Assembly: GCA_002343985.1 (NCBI GenBank)
Contig: DDTB01000001.1
Location: forward strand, 62,001 to 126,000
Origin: Chitinophagaceae bacterium UBA2375
GTDB taxonomy: Bacteria; Bacteroidota; Bacteroidia; Chitinophagales; Chitinophagaceae
Reading direction: 5' to 3'
DNA: 64,000 nucleotides
Part shown: positions 49,127-57,283 of the stretch, one piece after another
Layout: the number at the start of each line of letters is the position of its first letter
Position numbering within the stretch: position 1 is the first letter of the stretch
Made by a program: the position numbers and the translations under genes
Notes under the pieces: model-generated
Database searches by the model: none
What the model was told of the DNA's origin: nothing
Seen by the model: only the letters and a program-made list of their open reading frames with translations

Positions 49127-50494
49127 TTAATGCTGATGATTGTGTTGCATGCCCACCAATTCGTCGGGGCTTACTTTTTTCTCAGCGGGTTTGGTTTGCG
49201 CGGCAGCCCATCCAAAAAGCTTTTCCGTTACCAGCCTGCGGTAGGTGCTGTCTACCTGCTTTTCGTCCTTCATCATGCGGTCGATGTAGCTGTCCAGCCA
49301 CTCCATATCACCGCCCATATTCATATTGCCGAAATAACGCATTACGTCGGCTTTCATGCTGTTGCGCAATTCATCGGCCGATACATCGAGTTTATTGTCT
49401 GTAATGATGCGGTCGCTGATGAGGGTCCACTTTAATTGCTGGCTGAAGCCCGGGAAATCATTCTCTGCTTCTTCCGCGGTTTTAGGTTTCTCACCGCCGG
49501 TTTGCAACCAGCGTTTCAGGAAGTTCTCAGGGAATTCCATTTTTGTATTGTCGAGCAGGAAATGATATACCTGGTCGTGCAACTGGTTCATGCTTTGGCT
49601 GTCCCAATATTGCGCAATTTCAGCACGCAAAGCATCTTTCAGGTCATCAATGGTTTTGATATCGCGGCCGGGGAATATTTCATTGAAGAATTCTTCATTC
49701 AATTCCCTTTTCTCGATCAATCCAATCTTCTCAATGTCCATCTTCACATATTTCTCCGCCGCTGCAGCATCGTGTTTGTCGAAGCCCAGGTCCTGCAACA
49801 TCATTTCCAGCTTATCGCCTTCAAATGTCTTGTTCAGTTGGAACACAACGCTGTCGCCTCCTTTTTTACCCATGAGTTGTTTTTGCAAGGCAGGGGTGAA
49901 ATATTTCAGCAATACCGAATTGTCTTTGCGGAAGCCGCCTTCAACGGGGTTTCCTGAAGCATCACATTCCGTGAAAGATGCGTTGATGACATTGTCTTCA
50001 TTGTCAATCTTCTCCGGCTCGGTCATCTTACCACCCTTGATCTGCATGCGGGTGATTTCTTCATTCACCATATCATCCGTTACTTCCACTTTATGCAGGG
50101 TGAATGAACCTTTTGACAGTTCGGGCAAATCGAAATTCGGCTTCAAGCCAATTTCAAAACCGAAATCATATTGTGACGGGTTGTTTACGTCCAGGTTCAA
50201 CGGCGTAGTCTCTAACGGTAAGGGTTGAGCGAAGATATCAGGCTTCTCCTGGTTCAGGTATGTGTACAGTTCTTTCTCGACGGTACGCAACACTTCTTCG
50301 TTAAAAATACCCGCGCCGTACATTTTTTTAATCATACCGGCTGGCACCATCCCTTTCCTGAAACCCGGAATGTTGGCGGTTTTGCTATACTCCTTTAATT
50401 TCTTTTCAAAAGAAGGCAGGTAATCTTCCTTGCTGATGCTGATGGTGATTTTATCGGTCAGCAACCCGATATTTTCCCTTGCTACTGTTGCCAT
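49127..50494 (-). CDS. tig: Trigger factor
   Basis: A 455-aa ribosome-associated chaperone for nascent chains. The ribosome-docking signature is intact: IPGFRKGMVPAGMIKKMYG (GFRKG at 44-48). The peptidyl-prolyl isomerase region (about 160-240) is poorly conserved and may be inactive, as in other Bacteroidota. The long helical C-terminal domain follows and the protein ends VGMQHNHQH. Length is near the family norm (about 430-450). It has its own terminator and lies immediately downstream of tRNA-Leu on the same strand. Confidence 0.93.
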   Translation of the reverse strand: MATVARENIGLLTDKITISISKEDYLPSFEKKLKEYSKTANIPGFRKGMVPAGMIKKMYGAGIFNEEVLRTVEKELYTYLNQEKPDIFAQPLPLETTPLNLDVNNPSQYDFGFEIGLKPNFDLPELSKGSFTLHKVEVTDDMVNEEITRMQIKGGKMTEPEKIDNEDNVINASFTECDASGNPVEGGFRKDNSVLLKYFTPALQKQLMGKKGGDSVVFQLNKTFEGDKLEMMLQDLGFDKHDAAAAEKYVKMDIEKIGLIEKRELNEEFFNEIFPGRDIKTIDDLKDALRAEIAQYWDSQSMNQLHDQVYHFLLDNTKMEFPENFLKRWLQTGGEKPKTAEEAENDFPGFSQQLKWTLISDRIITDNKLDVSADELRNSMKADVMRYFGNMNMGGDMEWLDSYIDRMMKDEKQVDSTYRRLVTEKLFGWAAAQTKPAEKKVSPDELVGMQHNHQH

Positions 50495-50571
50495 GATGCA
50501 TTAATTATTATGAGATATCCCGTACAATGCCCTGCGGTTTCCCGGCACAGGCGCATTGTACAGTAAATGGG

Positions 50572-50653
50572 TGCGGATGATAGGAGTCGAACCTACACGC
50601 CTCGCGGCGCCAGATCCTAAGTCTGGTGCGTCTGCCAATTTCGCCACATCCGC
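50572..50653 (-). tRNA. tRNA-Leu (anticodon UAG)
   Basis: The gene reads leftward from 50653. Acceptor arms GCGGATG and CATCCGC pair perfectly. The anticodon stem CCAGA/TCTGG closes loop CTTAGGA, giving anticodon UAG for CUN leucine codons. The long variable arm typical of tRNA-Leu follows (CGCCGCGAGGCGT), then the T arm with GGTTCGACTCC. The 3' CCA is not encoded (ACCC follows). About 82 nt, standard for leucine. Confidence 0.95.
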
Positions 50654-50706
50654 TATTAACCGTTTGACCGAGCAGACCATCCAAGGCCGGCTATACAAAC
50701 GGGCCG

Positions 50707-50714
50707 CAAATCTA
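50707..50714 (-). promoter_or_regulatory. Promoter -7 box for tRNA-Leu
   Basis: TAGATTTG on the - strand, a perfect TAnnTTTG, 54 bp upstream of the mature tRNA 5' end, in the divergent tRNA/relA gap. Confidence 0.45.
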
Positions 50715-50831
50715 CGCTATTTTAGGCGAAACGGGGGCAAAATATATGAGAATCTGCCTTTTCGAGGGTAAGTGGCGGCATTCTACAAGCGCTCAGATTT
50801 TGGCTGATTTTCAGTAAATTCGTTACACTGC

Positions 50832-53063
50832 ATGGACACAATCGAACAAATACAAGCTTATAAGCTGTCGGAAGAAGAAGAAAAAAAGGAAATCCTGCGG
50901 CATTACAGGGCATTGCTCCGGGTACTGAAACAAAAGCTCAAGCCGGGCGATAAAATGTTGTTGCGGCGTGCTTTTGAGATGTCGGCTGAAGCGCATAAAA
51001 CCATGCGCCGGAAAAGCGGTGAACCATATATCCTGCACCCGCTGGCGGTAGCCCGGATTTGTGCCGAGGAAATCGGGCTGGGTGTACGAAGCTCCATCTG
51101 CGCATTGCTGCATGATACAGTAGAGGATACCGATGTGACCCTGGAAGACATCCAGCGCGAATTTGGATCAGAAATTTCCCGCATTGTTGACGGGCTGACC
51201 AAGATCGCCAATGTGATGGACGCCAATAGCAGCCAACAGGCGGAGAACTTCAAAAAAATATTACTGACCCTCACCGACGACCCGAGAGTCATCCTGATCA
51301 AACTGGCCGACCGCCTGCACAATATGCGGACGATGGACCATATGAAAAGGGAGAAGCAACTCAAGATATCCTCCGAAACCGTGTACGTATATGCGCCCCT
51401 CGCCCACCGCATGGGCCTGTACAATATCAAAACGGAAATGGAAGACCTGGCGATGAAATACATGGAGCCCGACACTTATCGCTATATCGCCCAGAAACTA
51501 CAGGACACTAAAAGGGAACGCACCCGCTACATCAATGATTTCATCAGGCCATTAAAGGAGAAACTCGAAAAAACCGGTCTTGTTTTTGAGATATACGGCA
51601 GGCCGAAAAGCATCCATTCGATTTGGAACAAAATCAAAAAGAAAGGGGTGGCATTTGAAGAAGTGTATGACCTCTTTGCCATCCGCATTATAGTTGATTC
51701 GATACAGGAAAAAGAAAAAGAAGATTGCTGGAAAGTGTACAGCATCATCACCGATGAATACAACCCTTCCCCGGAAAGGCTTCGCGACTGGCTCAGCAAC
51801 CCAAAGAGCAATGGGTACGAAGCGTTGCACACCACGGTGATGGGCCCGCAGGGCAAGTGGGTGGAAGTGCAGATCCGCACCAAGCGCATGAATGAGATTG
51901 CGGAAAAAGGCCTCGCGGCACATTGGAAGTATAAGGAAGGCAAAGACGATGAAAGCCGCTTTGATCAATGGTTCCACCAGATCCGGGAAGCCCTGGCCAA
52001 CCAGGAAAGCAGCTCGCTCGATTTCCTGCAGGATTTTAAAACCTCGTTCCTCGCTGAAGAAATTTATGTGTATACGCCCAAGGGCGATATCAAAATGTTG
52101 CCTGTAGGCGCCACCGCGCTCGACTTCGCGTTTAGCGTGCATACAGCGGTGGGCAGCAAGTGCATTGGCGCGAAAGTGAACCACAAGCTGGTGCCCATCA
52201 GCTATGTGTTGAAAAGCGGCGACCAGATTGAAATCATCACCAGCGCCAAACAAAAGCCCAATAGCGAATGGCTGAATTTTGTGGTGACCAGTAAGGCGAA
52301 AACAAAGATCAAGGATTCGCTGAAAGAAGAAAAAAGGCAGATCGCGGAGGATGGAAAATATATCCTGCAACGAAAGTTGGATGGCATGAACGCGGCGTAC
52401 AACCAGCAAAACCTCGAAGAGATCGCCACATTCTACAAAATCAATAGCAGCCTCGATTTGCTCTATGATATAGCGGTAAAAAAAGTGGACCTGAAGGAAC
52501 TAAAAGACTTCACCGTTCATGGCGACAAGTTGATAGCGCCCAGGCCGGCGAAGGCACCGGAAGAAAAAACGGAATTCAATGAACTGAGGCCAAGTTCCAA
52601 GAAGGATAATGAGTTAATTATATTTGGTGAGAGCAGCGACCGGATTATGTACACGCTGGCCAATTGCTGTAAGCCCATCCCTGGCGACGACGTATTTGGT
52701 TTCATCACGGCCGGCGAAGGGCTCAAAATTCACCGCACAAACTGTCCAAACGCTGCCCGGCTCCTTGCCAATTATGGCCACCGGGTTGTGAAAACCAAAT
52801 GGGCGAAGAACAAGGAAATATCTTTCCTCACGGGTTTAAAAATCATCGGGTTAGACGATGTGGGCGTCATCCACAAAATCACCAACCTTATTAGCGGCGA
52901 ATTGCGGGTCAATATCTCCGCCATGACCATTGAAGCCAAGGACGGCATTTTTGAAGGCAATGTAAAAGTATTTGTACACGACAAAGACGAGCTCGACAAC
53001 CTCGTGGAAGCCCTGCTCAAACTCCCTGGTATTGAGCGGGTAGACAGGTATGATACGGAGTAG
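50832..53063 (+). CDS. Bifunctional (p)ppGpp synthetase/hydrolase (RelA/SpoT homologue)
   Basis: A 743-aa Rel-type enzyme controlling the stringent-response alarmone. The hydrolase domain has HD at 94-95 (ALLHDTVEDTD). The synthetase domain (about 240-360) contains GRPKSIHSIWNKIKKKG and YEALHTTVMGPQGKWVEVQIRT. The TGS domain starts near 408 (EEIYVYTPKGDIKMLPVGATALDFAF), a zinc-finger-like region has NCCKPIPGDDV and HRTNCPN, and an ACT domain ends the protein. With both catalytic centres intact it is the long bifunctional form. A near-consensus -7 box (TAAATTCG) precedes it. No terminator is visible before the transposon region. Confidence 0.96.
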   Translation: MDTIEQIQAYKLSEEEEKKEILRHYRALLRVLKQKLKPGDKMLLRRAFEMSAEAHKTMRRKSGEPYILHPLAVARICAEEIGLGVRSSICALLHDTVEDTDVTLEDIQREFGSEISRIVDGLTKIANVMDANSSQQAENFKKILLTLTDDPRVILIKLADRLHNMRTMDHMKREKQLKISSETVYVYAPLAHRMGLYNIKTEMEDLAMKYMEPDTYRYIAQKLQDTKRERTRYINDFIRPLKEKLEKTGLVFEIYGRPKSIHSIWNKIKKKGVAFEEVYDLFAIRIIVDSIQEKEKEDCWKVYSIITDEYNPSPERLRDWLSNPKSNGYEALHTTVMGPQGKWVEVQIRTKRMNEIAEKGLAAHWKYKEGKDDESRFDQWFHQIREALANQESSSLDFLQDFKTSFLAEEIYVYTPKGDIKMLPVGATALDFAFSVHTAVGSKCIGAKVNHKLVPISYVLKSGDQIEIITSAKQKPNSEWLNFVVTSKAKTKIKDSLKEEKRQIAEDGKYILQRKLDGMNAAYNQQNLEEIATFYKINSSLDLLYDIAVKKVDLKELKDFTVHGDKLIAPRPAKAPEEKTEFNELRPSSKKDNELIIFGESSDRIMYTLANCCKPIPGDDVFGFITAGEGLKIHRTNCPNAARLLANYGHRVVKTKWAKNKEISFLTGLKIIGLDDVGVIHKITNLISGELRVNISAMTIEAKDGIFEGNVKVFVHDKDELDNLVEALLKLPGIERVDRYDTE

Positions 53064-53130
53064 GGTAAAATGGATAAATCCATTTACACATCAATAATTG
53101 CGGATAATAATAAAAACCCACGGTTTTTTT

Positions 53131-53156
53131 TAGCCCACGGTTTAAACCGTGGGCTA
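53131..53156. repeat. 26-bp perfect palindrome, copy 1
   Basis: Half-site TAGCCCACGGTTT followed directly by its reverse complement. An extra isolated half, CCCACGGTTT, lies at 53117-53126 just outside. Confidence 0.9.
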
Positions 53157-53267
53157 TGAGAACGAAAACAATAATGCAAAACCGTTTCAACGGTTTATAA
53201 AAACAATTAAATTAAACATGCCGCATTCTTTCAACAAAATTTGGATACATGCTATTTGGGCTACCAA
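53131..53267 (+). repeat. 137-bp direct repeat, copy 1 (copy 2 at 53273-53409)
   Basis: Palindrome, A-rich spacer with an inner palindrome (AAACCGTT-TC-AACGGTTT, 53179-53196) and the first 16 transposase codons recur 142 bp later with only about four differences. It looks like a tandem duplication of the left end of the element. Confidence 0.88.
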
Positions 53268-53301
53268 TTTCATAGCCCACGGTTTAAACCATGGGCTATG
53301 A
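53218..53301 (+). pseudogene. Truncated duplicate of the transposase start
   Basis: ATG 53218 opens a frame whose first 16 residues (MPHSFNKIWIHAIWAT) equal those of the intact transposase downstream. It then runs through the second palindrome (NFIAHGLNHGL) to a TGA at 53299. Both catalytic motifs are missing. It is the coding part of the 137-bp duplication. Confidence 0.8.
53273..53298. repeat. 26-bp palindrome, copy 2
   Basis: Identical to copy 1 except for one base in the right arm (CCATGGG in place of CCGTGGG). It lies 61 bp before the intact transposase ATG. Confidence 0.88.
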
Positions 53302-53359
53302 GAACGAAAACAATAATGCAAAACCGTTTCAACGGTTTATAAAAACAATTAAATAAATC

Positions 53360-53797
53360 ATGCCGCATTCTTTTAACAAAATTTGGATACATGCTATTTG
53401 GGCTACCAAAAATAGAGCACCTTTAATACAGCAACCAATTGAAAATGAGCTGTACCAATTTATTTCAGAGCAATTGCACGAACAAGGTTGCCCGGTCAGA
53501 GCTATAAACGGAATGCCCGACCATATTCATTGTTTGTTCTTACTAAACCCGCAAAAATCAACAGCAGAGGTTATCAAACAGATTAAAGGCAGCAGCTCTC
53601 ACTATATCAATCAAAACGATCTGATTACCGACAAATTTGCATGGCAAACCGGTTATGCCGCCTACTCAGTTTCTGAATCTGTTGTCGACAAGGTGTTTAA
53701 ATATATCCTAAATCAAAAGCAACATCATTCTAAGAAAACATTTCAGCAAGAATATGATGAGTTTTTAAAAATATATGGATTTGAAAATGATAGATAA
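53360..53797 (+). CDS. Y1 transposase (IS200/IS605 TnpA or REP-associated type)
   Basis: A 145-aa single-strand transposase with an HUH metal site (GMPDHIHCLFLL, His55 and His57) and the catalytic tyrosine in KYILNQKQHH (Tyr115), followed by conserved His residues. The length matches compact Y1 TnpA proteins. The opening SFNKIWIHAIWATKNR and YQFISEQLHEQGCPVRAINGMPDH is typical of this group in Bacteroidota. No TnpB or IscB accessory gene is present. Both ends carry the 26-bp palindrome. The reading frame is intact, so activity is possible. IS200-like and domesticated RAYT identities cannot be separated without counting genome copies. Confidence 0.92.
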   Translation: MPHSFNKIWIHAIWATKNRAPLIQQPIENELYQFISEQLHEQGCPVRAINGMPDHIHCLFLLNPQKSTAEVIKQIKGSSSHYINQNDLITDKFAWQTGYAAYSVSESVVDKVFKYILNQKQHHSKKTFQQEYDEFLKIYGFENDR

Positions 53798-53804
53798 CAC
53801 AACA

Positions 53805-53830
53805 TAGCCCACGGTTTAAACCGTGGGCTA
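53805..53830. repeat. 26-bp perfect palindrome, copy 3
   Basis: Identical to copy 1, 7 bp after the transposase stop; it marks the right end of the element. Confidence 0.9.
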
Positions 53831-53871
53831 TGGTTGTGGACATAATCGTAAACAATAATGCCTGGCTAACA

Positions 53872-54297
53872 TTAAAATAATTTCAAGCCATACCAACCTA
53901 TCAGGGTAAACACTATGCATCGGGTTACAACACCCACGCAACACCAGGTGACCAATTTATTGATATTCGCGTTTAAGCCTACCCCAACCGCTAAGCTGAT
54001 CGGGGCTCCAACAGAAATAGTACCCAAAAAACCTAAACCAAACATCCCATATTTATTCCACAACTTAATGATCAACGGATGTTTCTTTTCCGCCAACTCC
54101 CTCGATGGCTTATTCTTATGGAACAGGGCCCTGATTTTATTACCCAAAAATGCAGCGATAAAAACTCCAATTAAGCCGCCGGTAACACTGGCAAAAAATA
54201 TAACCCAGGGCGATAACCCAAAAGCGAATCCGGCCGGGATGGCAGCATAAATTTCAAAACTTGCCAGGCAAGCAACAGTGAGGATTTTTAAAAACAT
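53872..54297 (-). CDS. Small four-helix membrane protein, small multidrug export-like
   Basis: A 141-aa membrane protein with about four hydrophobic segments (about 4-24, 28-53, 83-108, 115-138). Patterns such as IYAAIPAGFAFGLSPWVIFFASVTGGLIGVF and LWNKYGMFGLGFLGTISVGAPISLAVGVGL recall the Pfam small multi-drug export family, with re-entrant glycine/proline motifs also reminiscent of DedA proteins. The resemblance is partial and transport is unproven. It is divergent from the helical-repeat protein gene, and 54298-54560 contains only AT-rich sequence with no clear feature. Confidence 0.65.
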   Translation of the reverse strand: MFLKILTVACLASFEIYAAIPAGFAFGLSPWVIFFASVTGGLIGVFIAAFLGNKIRALFHKNKPSRELAEKKHPLIIKLWNKYGMFGLGFLGTISVGAPISLAVGVGLNANINKLVTWCCVGVVTRCIVFTLIGWYGLKLF

Positions 54298-54560
54298 ACA
54301 GTACAGATCAATGCAATTTTTTCAGAATCCGGTAAAATTAACGGATTAATTTTAACCGTCTGTTATATCCTGTTCCGGCTCAATATTTTCCGCCGGATCA
54401 TTTTGCATTAGCAGTTACACATTGTATAAAACGGGGTTTGGGTAGGCCAAACATTAGGGTCACCATAATTTAACAGTTCTCCTGATGCATATCACTAAAA
54501 TCCGGGCTGGAATAGCTTAAATTGCATCAAATAATTATATCACGTTTAAAATTATTTCCC

Positions 54561-55016
54561 ATGCAGGAACTCATCAACCGCCTGACAGAAAAAGCGGGCA
54601 TCAGCCCCGACCAGGCCAACAAAGCCATCCATACCATCCGTGAATTTGTCAAGGAAAAATTTCCCATGGTCGCCGGTGCCGTCGATAATATATTCACGGA
54701 GGGTGCAGATAAAACCGCCATCGCGTCAATGGGCGCCGCTGCCGGAGGTTCTTCATCCGTACTCGATAAGATCAGTGATGTGATACCAGGCCAGGCAGGC
54801 GAAAAAGTAGAAGCTTTTGCCAAACAGGCGGCCGACAAAGCGGAAGACCTGGTGGATGCCGCGAAAGAAAAAATCCATGCCGCCATGAACAGCGAAACGG
54901 GCCAGAAAGTGGAAGCATTCGCTAAACAGGCCGCCGATAAAGCGGAAGACCTCTATGACGATGCTAAGGAAAAGCTGAGCAACCTGTTTAAAGGAGATAA
55001 AAAACACGGAGCCTGA
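54561..55016 (+). CDS. Helical protein with LEA-like 34-residue repeat
   Basis: A 151-aa soluble protein. The N-terminal ~45 residues (MQELINRLTEKAGISPDQANKAIHTIREFVKEKF) are helical and recall small DUF2780/DUF937-type domains; this is a weak resemblance. The C-terminal half repeats KVEAFAKQAADKAEDL exactly at 82-97 and 116-131 (34-residue period), giving alternating Lys/Ala/Glu/Asp amphipathic helices like LEA or apolipoprotein repeats. Such proteins often bind membranes or protect during desiccation or stress, but no function is established here. The frame opens 13 codons earlier; ATG 54561 fits the compact start better. It is monocistronic with a terminator. Confidence 0.78.
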   Translation: MQELINRLTEKAGISPDQANKAIHTIREFVKEKFPMVAGAVDNIFTEGADKTAIASMGAAAGGSSSVLDKISDVIPGQAGEKVEAFAKQAADKAEDLVDAAKEKIHAAMNSETGQKVEAFAKQAADKAEDLYDDAKEKLSNLFKGDKKHGA

Positions 55017-55024
55017 TAAACAAA

Positions 55025-55059
55025 GAGGTTGGATTCAACATAAACGCTGATCCAACCTC
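55025..55059. terminator. Terminator between the helical-repeat gene and acyl-CoA dehydrogenase
   Basis: GAGGTTGGAT and ATCCAACCTC form a perfect 10-bp stem. CCTCTTTTTATTT follows on the + strand and CTTTGTTTAT on the - strand, so it may act in both directions. Confidence 0.75.
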
Positions 55060-55081
55060 CCTCTTTTTATTTACTATTTGA

Positions 55082-56221
55082 TTAGCGCAAAATTTCCCGG
55101 CTAATCACCAGTTTCTGAATTTCGCTGGTTCCTTCACCGATCGTACAAAGTTTGCTGTCGCGATAGAATTTCTCTACGGGGAAGTCTTTGGTATAGCCGT
55201 ACCCGCCAAAGACCTGCACCGCATCGGTACTCACTTCCACGCTCACTTCGCTGGCATAATATTTCGCCATGGCCGCTTCCTTGGTCATGGGTAAGCCTTT
55301 CATTTTCAGGTCGCATGCCTGGTTGATCAGCAACTCGGCCGCTTCAATCTTGGTAGCCATATCGGCCAGTTTAAACCCAATTCCCTGGAATTGCGCGATA
55401 GGCTTATCGAACTGCTGGCGTTCCTGCGCGTATTTTACGGAAGCCTCGTATGCGCCTTTGGCGATGCCGAGGCTCAGGGCCGCGATAGAGATACGGCCGC
55501 CATCGAGGATCTTCATGGCTTGTTTAAAACCATCCCCTACTTCGCCCAACCTGTTGGCATCGGGGATGATGCAGTTATCAAAAATCATTTCCGCGGTTTC
55601 GCTGGCCCGCATGCCCAGTTTATTCTCTTTTTTCCCTGCTGTGAAACCCGGAGTGCCGCGCTCCACAATAAATGCAGTGGAATTATTCTTTGCCCTTGGT
55701 TCACCGGTACGGGCTATAACCACAGCCACATCACCGGATTTGCCATGAGTGATCCAGCATTTTGTGCCGTTTAAAACCCACTTATCGCCTTCCCTGAAAG
55801 CGGTGGTACGCATATTACCTGCGTCGCTGCCGGTATTGGGCTCCGTGAGGCCCCAAGCCCCGATATGTTCCGCGGTGGCCAGCTTGGGCAGGTATTTTTT
55901 CTTTTGTTCTTCATTGCCAAAACTGAGGATATGGCCGGTGCAGAGCGAATTATGCGCTGCCACGCTGAGCCCGATGGATCCACATACTTTCGCGATTTCC
56001 TGGATCACGGCGCTGTATTCAAAATAGCCCAGACCGGCACCGCCGTATTGTTCGGGAACCAATACACCCATCATCCCTAACTTACCCAATTCTTTAAAAA
56101 TATGCACGGGAAACTCCTGGCTTTCATCCCATTCCATGAACTGGGGCCGTATGTGTTGGTTGGCAAAATCGCGGGCGGCTTCAGCCACCTGGCGGGTCAT
56201 TTCGTTGGTAGAAAAATTCAT
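55082..56221 (-). CDS. Acyl-CoA dehydrogenase
   Basis: A 379-aa FAD enzyme catalysing alpha,beta-dehydrogenation of acyl-CoA, the first step of fatty-acid beta-oxidation. Signatures include WGLTEPNTGSDAGNMRTTA, ERQQFDKPIAQFQGIGFKLADMATKIEAA, QVFGGYGYTKDFPVEKFYRDSKL and the C-terminal IGEGTSEIQKLVISREIL, with Glu363 in the usual catalytic-base position. The length is typical of short/medium-chain members; chain length cannot be assigned. A perfect palindrome 38 bp upstream of the ATG suggests TetR-type repression. No electron-transfer flavoprotein genes are adjacent. Confidence 0.95.
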   Translation of the reverse strand: MNFSTNEMTRQVAEAARDFANQHIRPQFMEWDESQEFPVHIFKELGKLGMMGVLVPEQYGGAGLGYFEYSAVIQEIAKVCGSIGLSVAAHNSLCTGHILSFGNEEQKKKYLPKLATAEHIGAWGLTEPNTGSDAGNMRTTAFREGDKWVLNGTKCWITHGKSGDVAVVIARTGEPRAKNNSTAFIVERGTPGFTAGKKENKLGMRASETAEMIFDNCIIPDANRLGEVGDGFKQAMKILDGGRISIAALSLGIAKGAYEASVKYAQERQQFDKPIAQFQGIGFKLADMATKIEAAELLINQACDLKMKGLPMTKEAAMAKYYASEVSVEVSTDAVQVFGGYGYTKDFPVEKFYRDSKLCTIGEGTSEIQKLVISREILR

Positions 56222-56258
56222 AAAAGCAATCGTTGAGGGCGCAATTTAGGCATTTTCA

Positions 56259-56280
56259 TAAACGAACGAACGTTCGTTTA
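56259..56280 (-). promoter_or_regulatory. Perfect 10+2+10 inverted repeat, candidate TetR-family operator
   Basis: Arms TAAACGAACG and CGTTCGTTTA flank a 2-bp centre, 38-59 bp upstream of the acyl-CoA dehydrogenase ATG. A -7-like TAAATTGC lies between operator and gene, so the repeat would cover the -33 region. Length, symmetry and AACGAACGTTCGTT core resemble TetR-family operators controlling fatty-acid degradation genes. No tetR gene is in the window. Confidence 0.6.
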
Positions 56281-56309
56281 CTTTCCGGGCCCGACCGCCC
56301 CTTCCGGTA

Positions 56310-57260
56310 TCATTCCGGAACCAGCAAATATGGCTGTAATTTCCGGTACAAGCTATCGGTTACCACCTGCAGGAGCTTAATATCCGATACCGATCGGAAT
56401 GGGCCATGTTGCAGCCTGTAAGCGGCAATGGCCTTCGCCAGCCGGTACCGGATATAAGGATGGTTTTTCAGGTCTGTTTCGGAAGCCGCATTCAGGTCGA
56501 TTTTCCTGACTGGCATATCATCCCTTAACAACAGCCTGGGCCGGATGAGCCTGAACACAGAATCGGGCAACCCAAATGTTTCACCCACCTGTTCCAACTG
56601 GTAAAAACCGCCCAGTTTTTCCCGGAAAGCAACGATCCTCCTGGCCAGTGATGGTCCAATGCCGGGAAGGGATTCCCATATCGCCGAATCGGCACGGTTG
56701 ATATCAATAAACGCTTGCTGTTTACTGGCAGGAAGCTTCGCATCCTTTTTCATCTCCTTGATATCCTGTTTGATGCGGACATAGTGTTTCAGGGAATCGG
56801 CCAGGGCTGCGGGCATGCCCCAGATTTTATAAAGGTCTTCAGCAGACCTGAAACGTCCGCCTTTCGCCAGGTATTTCCTTATCGTAGCGGCAGTCTTCGC
56901 GCTTACCCCAAGTTGGGCCCATCCCTTTTCATCCAGGTTATTGGGATCGAATGGAAATCTTTTTATGGTGACTGCCGGTTCATTTTCGTCTATTCTTTTA
57001 CGGTAGTTTACCGGCGCCGAAGTAATCTTCTCATTATTATCAGGCTGCAAATCAGCCCAGGCAATGGTTTCAGCAGGAAGATCAGCCGGCAGCGCGCTGT
57101 CTTCATCTTTCATGAACAAAACCAGGTATGGCGCGAGGAATACGAGGATGATCAATGTGAGGATGGCTATGATCCCCTGCCGTTCGCGGCGGGAGAAATG
57201 CAAAAAGGGTTGTTCGGGTTGGCGGACCATGGCATAAAATTGCTTGCCAACGGCGCCCAT
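56310..57260 (-). CDS. ComEA-like helix-hairpin-helix protein, membrane-anchored
   Basis: A 316-aa protein with one membrane segment (about 30-52, GIIAILTLIILVFLAPYLVLF) and three helix-hairpin-helix units in the extracytoplasmic part: about 118-150 (LGVSAKTAATIRKYLAKGGRFRSAEDLYKIWGM), 187-240 (DINRADSAIWESLPGIGPSLARRIVAFREKLGGFYQLEQV) and 255-310 (DLNAASETDLKNHPYIRYRLAKAIAAYRLQHGPF). This is the ComEA-type non-specific DNA-binding fold, so a role in DNA uptake or binding outside the membrane is plausible. ATG 57230 (MVRQPEQPFLHFSRRER) is an alternative start. It follows the hydrolase gene by 23 bp. Confidence 0.88.
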   Translation of the reverse strand: MGAVGKQFYAMVRQPEQPFLHFSRRERQGIIAILTLIILVFLAPYLVLFMKDEDSALPADLPAETIAWADLQPDNNEKITSAPVNYRKRIDENEPAVTIKRFPFDPNNLDEKGWAQLGVSAKTAATIRKYLAKGGRFRSAEDLYKIWGMPAALADSLKHYVRIKQDIKEMKKDAKLPASKQQAFIDINRADSAIWESLPGIGPSLARRIVAFREKLGGFYQLEQVGETFGLPDSVFRLIRPRLLLRDDMPVRKIDLNAASETDLKNHPYIRYRLAKAIAAYRLQHGPFRSVSDIKLLQVVTDSLYRKLQPYLLVPE

Positions 57261-57283
57261 TCCTCGTCGTTTACACGGTAAGA

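Larger units (their letters stand above)
53131..53830 (+). mobile_element. Palindrome-bounded Y1 (IS200/RAYT-like) transposase element
   Basis: A single Y1 transposase gene is enclosed by copies of a 26-bp palindrome whose half is TAGCCCACGGTTT: 53131-53156, 53273-53298 (one substitution) and 53805-53830. The segment is clearly AT-richer than its neighbours. It lies between relA and an unrelated leftward gene. Y1 elements use terminal hairpins as recognition sites, so the palindromes are probable ends or REP partners. No target duplication is expected or seen. Confidence 0.75.

Noticed and set aside
53068..53085. AAATGGAT-AA-ATCCATTT just after relA as a terminator or transposon end
   Set aside because: No T tract follows and the sequence is unrelated to the 26-bp palindromes; left unassigned.
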